Below, piece by piece: positions 16,658 through 25,268 of a DNA stretch of 64,000 bases. The DNA lies in the NCBI RefSeq assembly GCF_002261185.1, contig NZ_NEVQ01000008.1, positions 124,001 through 188,000 on the forward strand. Direction: 5' to 3'. Source of the stretch: Bordetella genomosp. 4 (GTDB taxonomy: Bacteria; Pseudomonadota; Gammaproteobacteria; Burkholderiales; Burkholderiaceae_B). The translations under genes and the position numbers were made by a program. Position 1 is the stretch's first letter, and every line of letters begins with the position of its first letter. The notes under the pieces are model-generated. The model ran no database searches. It had not been told where the DNA came from and saw only the letters and a program-made list of their open reading frames with translations.

Positions 16658-17848
16658 ATGTTGAAAGCAAAATTCAGGGCCCTGGGGATGGGGTTAGTCA
16701 TGTCTTTGGCAGGCATGTCCGGTGCGGTGGCGCAGACGTCCGTACAGCAGCAACTGCCTGATGACGTCGAGCAATATGGGCCGTTCGTGTTTCTGCCGAG
16801 CGAGCCGAGTTTGTTGATTTATCACTCGGGTGTCGGCGCCAACGACATGCTGAATCTAAAGAAAGCGCTGCGTGAGCATCCGACGATTTCCACCATTGTG
16901 TTGCAGAACAATGGCGGCGGACTGGTGCACATCGGCCTGGTGGTCGCCGAAGAGGTCTACGAGCGCGGCTTGAATACCTACATTCCGAAAGACAGCTATT
17001 GCGCTTCGGCGTGCTCGTTCGTTTTCTTTGCAGGCAAACAGCGTATTGCTGTTGGGCGTTTGGGCGTGCATCAGATATCGGCGCCGGAATTAACGGGCGA
17101 AGAAGCACAGTTTGGGGTGTCGGATATTGTCGCCACATTGCCTAAATATGGCGTGTCTGCTGATGTACTGGGCATCATGTTCAGTACACCGGCTAAAGAA
17201 ATGTATTTCTTCAAGCCGAACGAAATCGCCAAATACGGTATTAACCGTACTGACAATGTGCAGATGGCGAGCGCTGAACCGCAGCAGCGCGTATCGGGAG
17301 GCAGTGTACCGAGTCATACGCCGGCAGGCGCCGCAGCCGTTACGCCGATGGCAGCGCCCGCTCAAGCTCCTGTTCAGGATGCTGGCGCAATCTCACAGCC
17401 TGTGAGTACTGCGCCCTCTAATCCGTATCAGCAACAAGGCGGCGCGACGCCGCCTGCCGCCTTGAGCGATGAGCAGCGGGCGATTAACGTGGCTGCGCTG
17501 ATGATTCAGGCGGGTAGCGGCACGAACGAAGACGCGATGAATTTCACGCGCGAGTTTTATGCCGACAACGTCGATTACTTCAAGAAAAAACGTCCAAAGT
17601 CGGAGATTCTCGCCGACAAAGACGCGTATTTTCGTCGATGGCCCATTCGGCGTTTTGTCGTAGATCAAAATTCATTGAAGGCGAAGTGCCAGGACCAATT
17701 GTGCATGGTTGGTGGGATTTATGATTACAAGGTCTCGAGCCCCACGCGCGGAAAAACCGCCAGTGGCACATCGAATTTCACTTATGTCCTGGACCTGCGC
17801 GATCGCTATCGCATCGTGATGGAGGACAGCGAAGTCATCAGTCGCTGA
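16658..17848 (+). CDS. Periplasmic ClpP-like (COG3904-type) protein with extra C-terminal domain
   Basis: 396 residues. A signal peptide is visible (MLKAKFRALGMGLVMSLAG, cleavage after GAVA). Residues ~40-200 resemble the ClpP/crotonase-like domain of predicted periplasmic COG3904 proteins: glycine-rich NNGGGLVHIG, then YCASACSFVFFAGKQRI (candidate nucleophile Ser117) and RLGVHQ, a candidate general-base histidine. A Pro/Ala/Gln-rich linker (~210-265) leads to a C-terminal domain of ~120 residues (FYADNVDYFKKK, YFRRWPIRRF, with Cys pair KCQDQLCMVGG) that looks like an NTF2-like or SH3-like ligand domain. It probably shares an operon with the preceding Hint gene. Protease activity is inferred from fold only. 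Confidence 0.7.
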   Translation: MLKAKFRALGMGLVMSLAGMSGAVAQTSVQQQLPDDVEQYGPFVFLPSEPSLLIYHSGVGANDMLNLKKALREHPTISTIVLQNNGGGLVHIGLVVAEEVYERGLNTYIPKDSYCASACSFVFFAGKQRIAVGRLGVHQISAPELTGEEAQFGVSDIVATLPKYGVSADVLGIMFSTPAKEMYFFKPNEIAKYGINRTDNVQMASAEPQQRVSGGSVPSHTPAGAAAVTPMAAPAQAPVQDAGAISQPVSTAPSNPYQQQGGATPPAALSDEQRAINVAALMIQAGSGTNEDAMNFTREFYADNVDYFKKKRPKSEILADKDAYFRRWPIRRFVVDQNSLKAKCQDQLCMVGGIYDYKVSSPTRGKTASGTSNFTYVLDLRDRYRIVMEDSEVISR

Positions 17849-17905
17849 ATCGAACCGGATCAGCCAGTGGTGCGGGGGCCGTGCTGCTGGCTAGTCTAGT
17901 GAGCA

Positions 17906-18349
17906 TCAATCAGGCGAATTGCGGATGGCGCACAGAATGGTTGCTTCGGCGACGAGTTCGTCCTCGACAAATGCTTGGCCTCGGTACTTGCAGATGGCGC
18001 GGCTGAGTCGTACCGCTTGGACTTCAATGCGCAGTTGATCGCCGGGGACTACTGGTTTTAAGAAACTCGCGTCGTCGATACCTAAAAAATAGTAGACCGC
18101 TTTGCCTTGTTCTGGCCGGCTTTCCGAGCCTTCGTCGGCAAAGGAGAACAACGCGGCGGATTGCGCCATGGCTTCGACAATAAGCGTAACGGGCATGTGT
18201 TGCCCGGCGGCCATGAAGGGGTCGTTGGTCGATACATTCTTGACCGCGGTGATTTTGTGCTGAGGAATGATCTCAGTCACACGGTCAATCAAGAGCATGG
18301 GATAGCGGTGTGGTAGTCGCTCCATGATTGATTTGATATTCAGGCCCAT
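17906..18349 (-). CDS. FabZ-like hotdog protein lacking the catalytic histidine loop
   Basis: 147 residues. The start [19 protein letters not shown] and the helix segment [12 protein letters not shown] are typical of 3-hydroxyacyl-ACP dehydratase FabZ. True FabZ has a GHFPxxPVMPG segment whose histidine lies 14 residues before the catalytic glutamate. Here that region reads [19 protein letters not shown]: it is about six residues shorter, and the position 14 before the glutamate is phenylalanine. So a family member, but dehydratase chemistry is doubtful. It is a single gene, not in the lpxD-fabZ-lpxA context of the housekeeping enzyme. It might act as a thioesterase-like or binding protein. 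Confidence 0.75.
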   Translation of the reverse strand: MGLNIKSIMERLPHRYPMLLIDRVTEIIPQHKITAVKNVSTNDPFMAAGQHMPVTLIVEAMAQSAALFSFADEGSESRPEQGKAVYYFLGIDDASFLKPVVPGDQLRIEVQAVRLSRAICKYRGQAFVEDELVAEATILCAIRNSPD

Positions 18350-18710
18350 ACGGGGTACCTCTTTGATCGCACTGGAGCCCGTGCCTGGCTTTTACGCCAC
18401 TTGCGTGTCCGCAGTGTGCCACAAGGCGAGCATGTTCCATGCCTATTACATGAAATGAAGTACAGTGGTAGAGATTTGTCGCTGTTTGACATGCGAAAGC
18501 TGGGCATGGTTCAAGCATCTGGTCCCGGTAATGCACTCAATTGAAACGGTGGTTGACTTCCGGCCTCGGGTCACCCATAGTGTCAGGGATCTTCAAGTGT
18601 CGTGATCGTTGTGCGGTCAGGCGCGACTACCGTGTCATCATTGTCCTCAATCCTTCCTTGATCGTCTGTTCGGGTCCTCGCCCGAACGTTTACCTATATA
18701 AGGAAGTGCT
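18350..18710 (+). other. Intergenic region and long leader of the cold-shock gene
   Basis: About 360 bp without a supported gene. The last part contains a perfect 7-bp hairpin GTTCGGG (18668-18674)/CCCGAAC (18681-18687) and then TATATAAGGAAGTGCT in front of the cold-shock start. Long structured leaders are usual for cspA-type genes and control mRNA stability at low temperature; no cold-box sequence was identified. Confidence 0.5.
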
Positions 18711-18914
18711 ATGGAAACCGGTATCGTCAAATGGTTCAACTCTGAAAAAGGCTTCGGCTTCATCATGCCCGAGAATGGCGGCAAGGATTTGTTTGCCCAT
18801 TTCTCTGACATTGAAAGCGAAGGCTACAAGTCGTTGGACGAAAACCAGCGTGTCTCCTACGAAGCGGCTCAAGGAGCAAAGGGCCCCCAAGCCAGGAAGA
18901 TTCGAGTTCTCTAA
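18711..18914 (+). CDS. Cold-shock protein, CspA family
   Basis: 67 residues, the standard length. A five-strand OB-fold nucleic-acid chaperone: RNP1 is [12 protein letters not shown]2 is DLFAHFSDI, and the opening [18 protein letters not shown] is diagnostic. An AAGGA ribosome-binding site lies 8 bp upstream. It is monocistronic with its own terminator. Whether it is cold-induced or constitutive cannot be told from the protein. Confidence 0.96.
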   Translation: METGIVKWFNSEKGFGFIMPENGGKDLFAHFSDIESEGYKSLDENQRVSYEAAQGAKGPQARKIRVL

Positions 18915-18932
18915 AGAACTCATCACGTCAAG

Positions 18933-18956
18933 AAACCCTCCTTGGAGGGTTTTTTT
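18933..18956 (+). terminator. Rho-independent terminator after the cold-shock gene
   Basis: ACCCTCC and GGAGGGT with a two-base loop, followed by seven T. Strong and correctly placed; it also lies just beyond the stop of the convergent LysR gene. Confidence 0.92.
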
Positions 18957-18966
18957 GCGCCGTCGT

Positions 18967-19902
18967 TTATTTTTTCGTCGCTTTTGATTCGGGCGCGCGT
19001 TTGGCCATTTTGCCGGCCTGATGAACCATGTTGTAGAGCTGTTGTGCCGCGGGGGCTAACGGCCGGCCGCGGCGGGCGATGAGACCGAGTGTGCGAGTCA
19101 CGCGGGGATGTTCAAGCTTGAGACTGGTCAATGTGGCATGCCGGGTAAGTGGCATCGCCAATTGAGGCACCGCGGCCACACCTAATCCGGCCTCTACCAT
19201 GCCAAGCAGTGTCATGATGTGGCTGACTTCAAAGGCGCTGACGGTGCGTTTGCCGCTTTTGGCCAGCGCATCATCAATCAATAGCCGATTGCCGCTTTCT
19301 TTTGCCACGGTCATAAAACGTTCTCCTGAGAGCTCCTCCCACGATACGCTGCGCCGACGGGCAAGCGGATGATCATTGCGTATTGCGAGCACAAAGTCCT
19401 CGCGCAATACCGCTTTGAAGTCTACGTCGGGTTCTTGCGTTCCGAAAAAACTGATTCCAAAATCTGCGCGGCCAGTGACGATGCTGTTGAGTACGGTATT
19501 CGCCGTCTCGTCGATGATGCGTACTCGGATGCGAGGAAAGCGTTCGGTGTAGGCGCGAATCACGGACGGCAGGAAGTAGTACGCGACGGATGGCACACAT
19601 GCGACCGTGACCAGTCCGCCACGTTGGGCGGCGAGGTCGCCGATACTCAATACCGCACGTTCTAACTCATCGATCGCGCTGCGGGCGCGTTCCAGGAATA
19701 CGCGGCCGACATTTGTCAAAGAGACGCGGCGCGTGGTGCGTTCCAGCAGGCGAGCGCCTAGCAGGTCTTCCAGTTTTTCGATGCGTCGGCTTAATGCCGG
19801 CTGAGACAAGTGCAGGTCTTCGGCGGCCGCACGAAAGCTCGCGCGCTCGGCGACGGCGACAAATGCCTGCAATTCCTGTAGATCGAAATTGATGCGTGAC
19901 AT
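18967..19902 (-). CDS. LysR family transcriptional regulator
   Basis: 311 residues. Winged helix-turn-helix at residues ~8-65 (LQELQAFVAVAERASFRAAA, LHLSQPALSRRIEKLEDLLG), then the two-lobed periplasmic-binding-like effector domain with VACVPSVAYYFLP at its start. It ends in a basic tail. It is divergent from the GalD-like gene with only 52 bp between starts, the layout of LysR regulators that control the neighbouring catabolic gene; the intergenic DNA is AT-rich with ATGCATTAATCCAT, but no clear T-N11-A site is singled out. Effector unknown, perhaps an oxalomesaconate- or tricarboxylate-type compound. Confidence 0.92.
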   Translation of the reverse strand: MSRINFDLQELQAFVAVAERASFRAAAEDLHLSQPALSRRIEKLEDLLGARLLERTTRRVSLTNVGRVFLERARSAIDELERAVLSIGDLAAQRGGLVTVACVPSVAYYFLPSVIRAYTERFPRIRVRIIDETANTVLNSIVTGRADFGISFFGTQEPDVDFKAVLREDFVLAIRNDHPLARRRSVSWEELSGERFMTVAKESGNRLLIDDALAKSGKRTVSAFEVSHIMTLLGMVEAGLGVAAVPQLAMPLTRHATLTSLKLEHPRVTRTLGLIARRGRPLAPAAQQLYNMVHQAGKMAKRAPESKATKK

Positions 19903-19954
19903 GCATTAATCCATAGATAAGTTGCAATTCACATAGTAGCGTGGCCGGCGCAGA

Positions 19955-21073
19955 ATGCCACACATGGAAACCGTAATCCCTTGTGTACTGATGCGTGGCG
20001 GCACGTCACGCGGCCCCTTTTTTCTGGGGGATTGGCTGCCCGCCGATCCTGCAGAGCGGGATCGATTGTTGCTGCTGGCAATGGGCTCGCCTCATGCCTT
20101 GCAGGTCGATGGCCTGGGCGGGGGTAACAGCTTGACGAGCAAAGTCGCGATCGTGTCTCGTTCTTCGAGAGACGATTGCGATATCGATTATTTGTTCGCG
20201 CAGGTGTCTGTGGACCGAGCCTCAGTGGATACGCGGCCGAACTGCGGCAACATGCTGTCGGGTGCCGCGCCGTTTGCGATTGATGAAGGGCTGATCGCGG
20301 CTCGTGACGGCATGACTGCGGTGCGGGTTCATAACGTCAATACGGGGGCCGTGATTGAAGCAGTGGTGCAAACGCCGGGCGGCCGTATTACCTATGAAGG
20401 TGACACACGTATTGACGGCGTTCCTGGTACCGCGGCTCCCGTACGATTGAATTTTCAGGATGCCTGGGGCGCGGTCACCGGACGTTTGTTTCCCACGGGA
20501 AACCGGCTTGAAATGATAGAGGGTCTGCCGGTGACCTTGATCGATGCGGCGATGCCGATGGTGTTGATGCGGGCCGAGGATTTTGGACTGCGTGGGGATG
20601 AGACGGCAGCACAATTGGATGGCAATGCGGTGTTGCTGGAACGGATCGCTCGTATACGCCTGGAGGCAGGGGCGCGTATGGGGTTGGGGGATGTCAGTAA
20701 TAGCGTGATCCCCAAGCCGGTGTTGCTGGCGCCGGGTGATAACAGTGCGTCTATCCGGTCGCGCTATTTCACTCCGCATGCGTGCCATCGGTCGCACGCG
20801 GCAACCGGGGCGGTGGGCGTGGCCAGTGCGTTTTTCATGCCGGATACTGTTGCGCATTTGTGCGGTGGTCCGGAGGTACAAGACGGGTATCGGACGGTGC
20901 GTATCGAGCATCCGTCGGGCGGGATGGATATTGACGTGGCCCTGGATGTATCTAGCGGGTTGGTGCGTGCAGCGGGCCTGGTGCGCACGGCACGCAAGAT
21001 CATGAAAGGGATGCTGTATGTGCCCGGCCAGTATCAGATCAGCGGTCAGTTGCTGCAGCGCGAGGCCGCTTAA
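19955..21073 (+). CDS. PrpF/GalD family isomerase (4-oxalomesaconate tautomerase-like)
   Basis: 372 residues, full length for the PrpF family of diaminopimelate epimerase-fold isomerases. Marks: IPCVLMRGGTSRGPFFL at the start, QVDGLGGGNSLTSKVAIVS, and RPNCGNMLSGAAPFAIDEGL with the conserved cysteine-containing segment. GalD converts keto and enol forms of 4-oxalomesaconate in gallate breakdown; PrpF isomerises aconitates in the 2-methylcitrate route. The divergent LysR and the following Bug receptor favour an aromatic or tricarboxylic acid pathway over prp, since no prpB/C/D are present. Start at 19955 or three codons later; no strong ribosome-binding site at either. Confidence 0.85.
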   Translation: MPHMETVIPCVLMRGGTSRGPFFLGDWLPADPAERDRLLLLAMGSPHALQVDGLGGGNSLTSKVAIVSRSSRDDCDIDYLFAQVSVDRASVDTRPNCGNMLSGAAPFAIDEGLIAARDGMTAVRVHNVNTGAVIEAVVQTPGGRITYEGDTRIDGVPGTAAPVRLNFQDAWGAVTGRLFPTGNRLEMIEGLPVTLIDAAMPMVLMRAEDFGLRGDETAAQLDGNAVLLERIARIRLEAGARMGLGDVSNSVIPKPVLLAPGDNSASIRSRYFTPHACHRSHAATGAVGVASAFFMPDTVAHLCGGPEVQDGYRTVRIEHPSGGMDIDVALDVSSGLVRAAGLVRTARKIMKGMLYVPGQYQISGQLLQREAA

Positions 21074-21188
21074 TCATCGCGTGATAAAGGCGGCGGGCGG
21101 ATGTCGCCTATCAGTGTGAATGCGGATCGCTATGTGGGCGCTAGTCGAGCAGCCCCACGCAATGATTTGATAAAACTAGGAGACACAA

Positions 21189-22163
21189 ATGGAATTTCTG
21201 ACGAGCAAAAAGTGGGCGTGTGCCGCCGCGGTGTGCTGTGCCTTTGGCGTGAGTGCGGCATATGCCGACTACCCGGATCGCGCGATTACTCTGGTGGTCC
21301 CCACGGCTGCAGGCGGGGGAAATGATGCCTTGGCCCGCGTGGTGGGACAAAAAATGGGGGATCTGCTGGGCCAGTCGATCATCGTGGTCAACAAGCCCGG
21401 CGCGCAGGGCGCGATCGCCTCGGATTATGTGGCGCGCCAGCCCGCTGACGGCTACACGCTGATGCTGGGTTATATCGGCACGCATGGCATCAATCCGGCG
21501 CTGCAAAAATTGAACTATGACCCTGTCAAGGATTTCACGCCGATCGGCCGGGTGGCGGATTCTCCTACCATCATGGTGGTGTCCAGCAGCATCGGGGTCA
21601 ACGATGTGGCGGGTCTGGTGAAATACAGCAAGGATCACCCTGACAGCCTGACCTTTGCTTCGGCCGGGGCGGGGACGGCGCCGGCTGTGGCTGGACAACT
21701 GTTCAATCAAGCCACGGGCGCCAATATGCTGGACATCCCGTACAAGGGCTCGGCGCCGGCGTTGACCGATACCTTGTCCGGGACGACGCAAGTCATGTTC
21801 CCCAGCCTGTTCAGTGTCTACCCGCACCTGAAATCCGAGAAAATCCGCGCACTGGCGGTTGCCGGGCCGACGCGGACATCGGTATTGCCCGGGCTGCCTA
21901 CGCTGGCCGAGGCAGGCGTGCCTGGGGTCGAGGTGCCGCAGTGGTATGCGATTTTTGCGCCGGCCAAGGCGGATGCCGCTCTCGTGCAGAAACTGAATAC
22001 AGCCTTGAATCAGGCATTGAATGACCCCGAAGTCGTGAAGAAAATCGACGAGCAGGGTGCCGAGGTCCATACCAGTACGCCAGCGGAATTGGGCGCGTTT
22101 GTGCAAAGCGAGGCGGTGCGCTGGAAAAAGCTCGCCGCCACCACGGCGCTGGCAGCGCGATAG
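21189..22163 (+). CDS. Bug family tripartite tricarboxylate transporter receptor
   Basis: 324 residues. Signal peptide to about residue 26 (AAYA|DYPDRAI), then the Bug/TctC fold: YPDRAITLVVPTAAGGGNDA with the DxPI-type lead strand, PADGYTLMLG, and LPTLAEAGVPG near the end, all standard in this family, which is expanded in Bordetella and relatives. It binds a carboxylate in the periplasm for a TctAB permease, which is not adjacent; orphan receptors are common. Located 115 bp after the GalD-like gene and preceded by TAGGAGACAC. The ligand is unknown. Confidence 0.95.
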   Translation: MEFLTSKKWACAAAVCCAFGVSAAYADYPDRAITLVVPTAAGGGNDALARVVGQKMGDLLGQSIIVVNKPGAQGAIASDYVARQPADGYTLMLGYIGTHGINPALQKLNYDPVKDFTPIGRVADSPTIMVVSSSIGVNDVAGLVKYSKDHPDSLTFASAGAGTAPAVAGQLFNQATGANMLDIPYKGSAPALTDTLSGTTQVMFPSLFSVYPHLKSEKIRALAVAGPTRTSVLPGLPTLAEAGVPGVEVPQWYAIFAPAKADAALVQKLNTALNQALNDPEVVKKIDEQGAEVHTSTPAELGAFVQSEAVRWKKLAATTALAAR

Positions 22164-22215
22164 ACCGCTGGCTTGAGGGCGAGTGAGGCGATCTGATTCG
22201 TGGCCGCTTGACTGG

Positions 22216-22259
22216 ACGGAGGATTTCCCTTCTCCGAAAGTGACGAATTGATCCTCCGT
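22216..22259. repeat. Inverted repeat downstream of the Bug gene
   Basis: ACGGAGGAT (22216-22224) and ATCCTCCGT (22251-22259) are exact complements separated by 26 nt. There is no T-run. It may help end the upstream transcript together with the hairpin 25 bp further on. Confidence 0.5.
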
Positions 22260-22283
22260 TACCGAGGCTGATGCGGTTATCCT

Positions 22284-22325
22284 AGCGGCTCTGATCTCCG
22301 ATAATTTCGGTATGAGCCGCTTTTT
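22284..22325 (+). terminator. Rho-independent terminator between Bug gene and addB
   Basis: AGCGGCTC (22284-22291) pairs with GAGCCGCT (22314-22321), followed by TTTTG. It ends only 10 bp before the addB start, so addB transcription from its own promoter would have to start within or just upstream of this hairpin. Confidence 0.6.
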
Positions 22326-22334
22326 GTTGACCGC

Positions 22335-25268
22335 ATGAACTACGACGCGGAATTCCGCTCCCTTATTTCGTTGGAACACGTTGGCCGGCTGCCCGCCGCG
22401 CAGACCTTGGTGCTGACGGTGAACAACCGGCTGGCGCGTCGTTTGACGCTGGATCTGGCCGGTCAGTTGCGCCGTGAACGGCAGGTCAGCGAATTGCCGC
22501 GAGTGTTGCCGTTGGGTGCCTGGCTGGTCGAGGCAGGTGCCGACCTGGCCTTTGTCGCGGACGCCGATCTGCCTGCGCATCGCCTCGATACATTTGCGAC
22601 CCAAATGGTATGGGTGGATGCGATTGCGGCGGAAGAGGGTGATCGCGTATTGCTGGACGTCGCGCAGGCGGCGGCGTTGGCGATGGATGCCGACGCGTTG
22701 ATGGACGAGTGGGATCTGCAGGTCCCCAGTGGCGCCGATACCGACGAGTATCGCGGCTTCGCACGTTGGCGCGCGCGTTATCGCGAACAGTTGCGCTCGA
22801 TTGATGCAGAGGATGCGAACCAAGGCTATGCGCGCGTGCTGGACGCGCTGCAGCAGGGAGGCGTGGCAGCGCCTCCCTACCTGGTGTTGGCAGGTTTTAC
22901 TGATGTGTCACCGCGTTTTGCTGCATTGCTCGATGCATTCCAGGATCGCGGGTCGCAATTGTCGTGGTTGCAGGACGCCGAGGCCGAGGCGGCGACGCCG
23001 GTACGTTATTGCGCGGATGATCTGGGAGGCGAATGGCGCGCGGCTGCCGCCTGGGCGTCGCAGCGATTGGACGAGAATCCTGCCGGACGCTATGCGATAG
23101 TGTCAGCCCAATTGCAGTCCGAGTCACCGTTTGCGCGGCGAGTGGTGGGGCAGGCCCTGGCTCAGCGCGGACATGCGTTTAACGTGGCAGTGGGACGGCC
23201 GCTGACAGAATGGCCCGCAGTTCGTGCGGCGTTGGCGTGGTTGCACGCCTTGGCCGACATGGCGTATGCGGATGCGGTGGATACGCCGGTCTTGGGGGCG
23301 GCATTGCTGGCTGGCCATTGCGCGGGTGACCGTACTGATGGCGCCAAACTGGCGACGATCGACGCCCGCTGGCGCCGCAAGGGGCTTAGCCGTATCGACG
23401 CCGCGCAATGGCAACGGGATATCGCCGTCGAGAACGCCAGGAAGGCTAATCTGGCGCTTGCTGGCGTGACCGGCAATACGGCCGTTGATGTCGTCCAGGA
23501 TGTTGGAAACAACGTCGCCGGCAGCACCGGAACCGCTTCGTCGGCGACGAAGGGCACGACACTCTCGACAGCTTGGCCTGCCGCGGTGGAAATTTGGCGG
23601 CAGGTCGGTGAGCGCGCGACATGTGATCTCTGGATGCCTGCCATGCGCGCTGCATTGGTGGCGTTGGGTTTCCCGGGAGAGCGGCCCCTGGATAGCGTAG
23701 GCTACCAGGTCATGGGCGCGCTGGGAGACTTGTTCGGCCGTTACGCGGCATTGGCGCCTGCGGCTGGACAGTTGAATGGCCGCGCCGCCGTGCGTTTGCT
23801 GGAGCGTGCAGCGGCAGCATCGTCGTTCCAACCGCAGCGTGATCCATCGGCGCGGCTGGATGTGTTGGGGCTACTCGAGGCCGAAGGCGGACATTGGGAT
23901 GGTGTATGGATACTCGGTCTGACCGATGATGTTCTGCCGGCCACGCCGCAGCCCAATCCGCTGTTGCCTCTCGTGGTGTTGCGGCAGGCGGGTGCACCGC
24001 GCGCGACGCCGGAACGCGAGCGTCAATGGGCGGAATCCATGTATGCCGCGCTGTGCCGTTGTGCGCCCGAGGTGGTGGTGAGTCATTCGCACCTGGATGG
24101 CGAGCGCGAGCTGCGGCCGTCTCCCTTGATTGCGCAGGTCCCGTTAATGGATTGGCAGATGCCTGTTGCCGCGGCGCCTGCGTTGTTGCCTCAACAGGTG
24201 CTGGATGATGACCGAGGACCTGCATTGGCGCAGCGGGACGACCCGGTATCCTCCCTGATCCAACGATCATCGGATAATGGCAGCGCTTCGACGATGAGTT
24301 CGGGCGCATCAGCGGGTGAGTACGACGCGGCATTGCCGCTGGCGTTGGGCGATGAGCAGCCTTCTGCCTTGACATCAGCCCGCCTAGCTGGCGCGACGGG
24401 CGGACTCGATGTATTGGACACCCAGGCTCGTAATCCCTTATGGGCCTTTGTCCGGCATCGTCTGGGTGCCCGTGCCCTGTCTGATTATGCCGATATGGCG
24501 AATCAGAATGTGCGCGGGCAGTTTCTGCATCGCGCACTAGAGTTGGTGTGGCGCATGTTCTCCAGTCAGGAGGATTTGCATGCAGCGATGGAAGAGGGAC
24601 GTTTGTCCTCTTTGATTGATCAGGCTATTGACGAGGCCGCCAGTACTGAGTTGAAAACCTATCCGCCAGCATTGCGTGAATTGGAGTGCGATCGCGGACG
24701 GACGGTCTTGGCAGGGTGGTTTGATGTTGAAGCGCAGCGTATGCCGTTCGAGGTGGCTCAGGTCGAGGAAACACATCATTGGTCACGCGGGCCGTTGGCG
24801 TTGACAGTGCGCCTGGACCGGTTGGATCGCCTGCCTGATGGCAGAGCAGTGATCGTCGACTACAAGACCGGCATGTCTCCGGGGAACCCAGAGTCCGATT
24901 GGGCGCGCGTGCGTCCGGTGAATTTGCAGTTGCCGTTCTATGCCTCAGTGCTGTCGGGCGATACCCCCGATGCGGATGTGGCGGCATTGGTGTTGGCGCA
25001 AGTACATGCACGTCAAGTCGTAGCGAGCGGATTGACGGACACGGATCTAGGAATGCCAGGCGTAACGGCAATTGACAAGAGCAAGGCTTTCGAGGGCCAG
25101 GCCTGGGGCGATATTCTGCATCGCTGGCGCGGGGCAGTAGAGGGATTGGCCGATGAGTATGCGGCAGGATACGCCGCAAACTTGGTCTATCGCCGGGACG
25201 ATCTGAAATACTGTGACGCCATGCCATTCCTGAGGCTGCACTTGGAAGACGAGGATGACGCAGAATGA
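22335..25268 (+). CDS. addB: AddB-like PD-(D/E)XK nuclease/inactive helicase subunit
   Basis: 977 residues. The first ~700 residues form a degenerate UvrD-like helicase region (LVLTVNNRLARRLTLDLAG where a Walker A would be, no GKT). The C-terminus has the RecB-type nuclease: RGQFLHRALELVW, LTVRLDRLDRLPDGRAVIVD, then YKTG, giving D...D-YK catalytic residues. With the next gene it forms an AddAB-type end-resection enzyme for double-strand break repair. It lacks the four-cysteine iron-sulfur frame seen around the nuclease of Bacillus AddB: only one cysteine is near the C-terminus. Stop and next start overlap (ATGA). Confidence 0.85.
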   Translation: MNYDAEFRSLISLEHVGRLPAAQTLVLTVNNRLARRLTLDLAGQLRRERQVSELPRVLPLGAWLVEAGADLAFVADADLPAHRLDTFATQMVWVDAIAAEEGDRVLLDVAQAAALAMDADALMDEWDLQVPSGADTDEYRGFARWRARYREQLRSIDAEDANQGYARVLDALQQGGVAAPPYLVLAGFTDVSPRFAALLDAFQDRGSQLSWLQDAEAEAATPVRYCADDLGGEWRAAAAWASQRLDENPAGRYAIVSAQLQSESPFARRVVGQALAQRGHAFNVAVGRPLTEWPAVRAALAWLHALADMAYADAVDTPVLGAALLAGHCAGDRTDGAKLATIDARWRRKGLSRIDAAQWQRDIAVENARKANLALAGVTGNTAVDVVQDVGNNVAGSTGTASSATKGTTLSTAWPAAVEIWRQVGERATCDLWMPAMRAALVALGFPGERPLDSVGYQVMGALGDLFGRYAALAPAAGQLNGRAAVRLLERAAAASSFQPQRDPSARLDVLGLLEAEGGHWDGVWILGLTDDVLPATPQPNPLLPLVVLRQAGAPRATPERERQWAESMYAALCRCAPEVVVSHSHLDGERELRPSPLIAQVPLMDWQMPVAAAPALLPQQVLDDDRGPALAQRDDPVSSLIQRSSDNGSASTMSSGASAGEYDAALPLALGDEQPSALTSARLAGATGGLDVLDTQARNPLWAFVRHRLGARALSDYADMANQNVRGQFLHRALELVWRMFSSQEDLHAAMEEGRLSSLIDQAIDEAASTELKTYPPALRELECDRGRTVLAGWFDVEAQRMPFEVAQVEETHHWSRGPLALTVRLDRLDRLPDGRAVIVDYKTGMSPGNPESDWARVRPVNLQLPFYASVLSGDTPDADVAALVLAQVHARQVVASGLTDTDLGMPGVTAIDKSKAFEGQAWGDILHRWRGAVEGLADEYAAGYAANLVYRRDDLKYCDAMPFLRLHLEDEDDAE

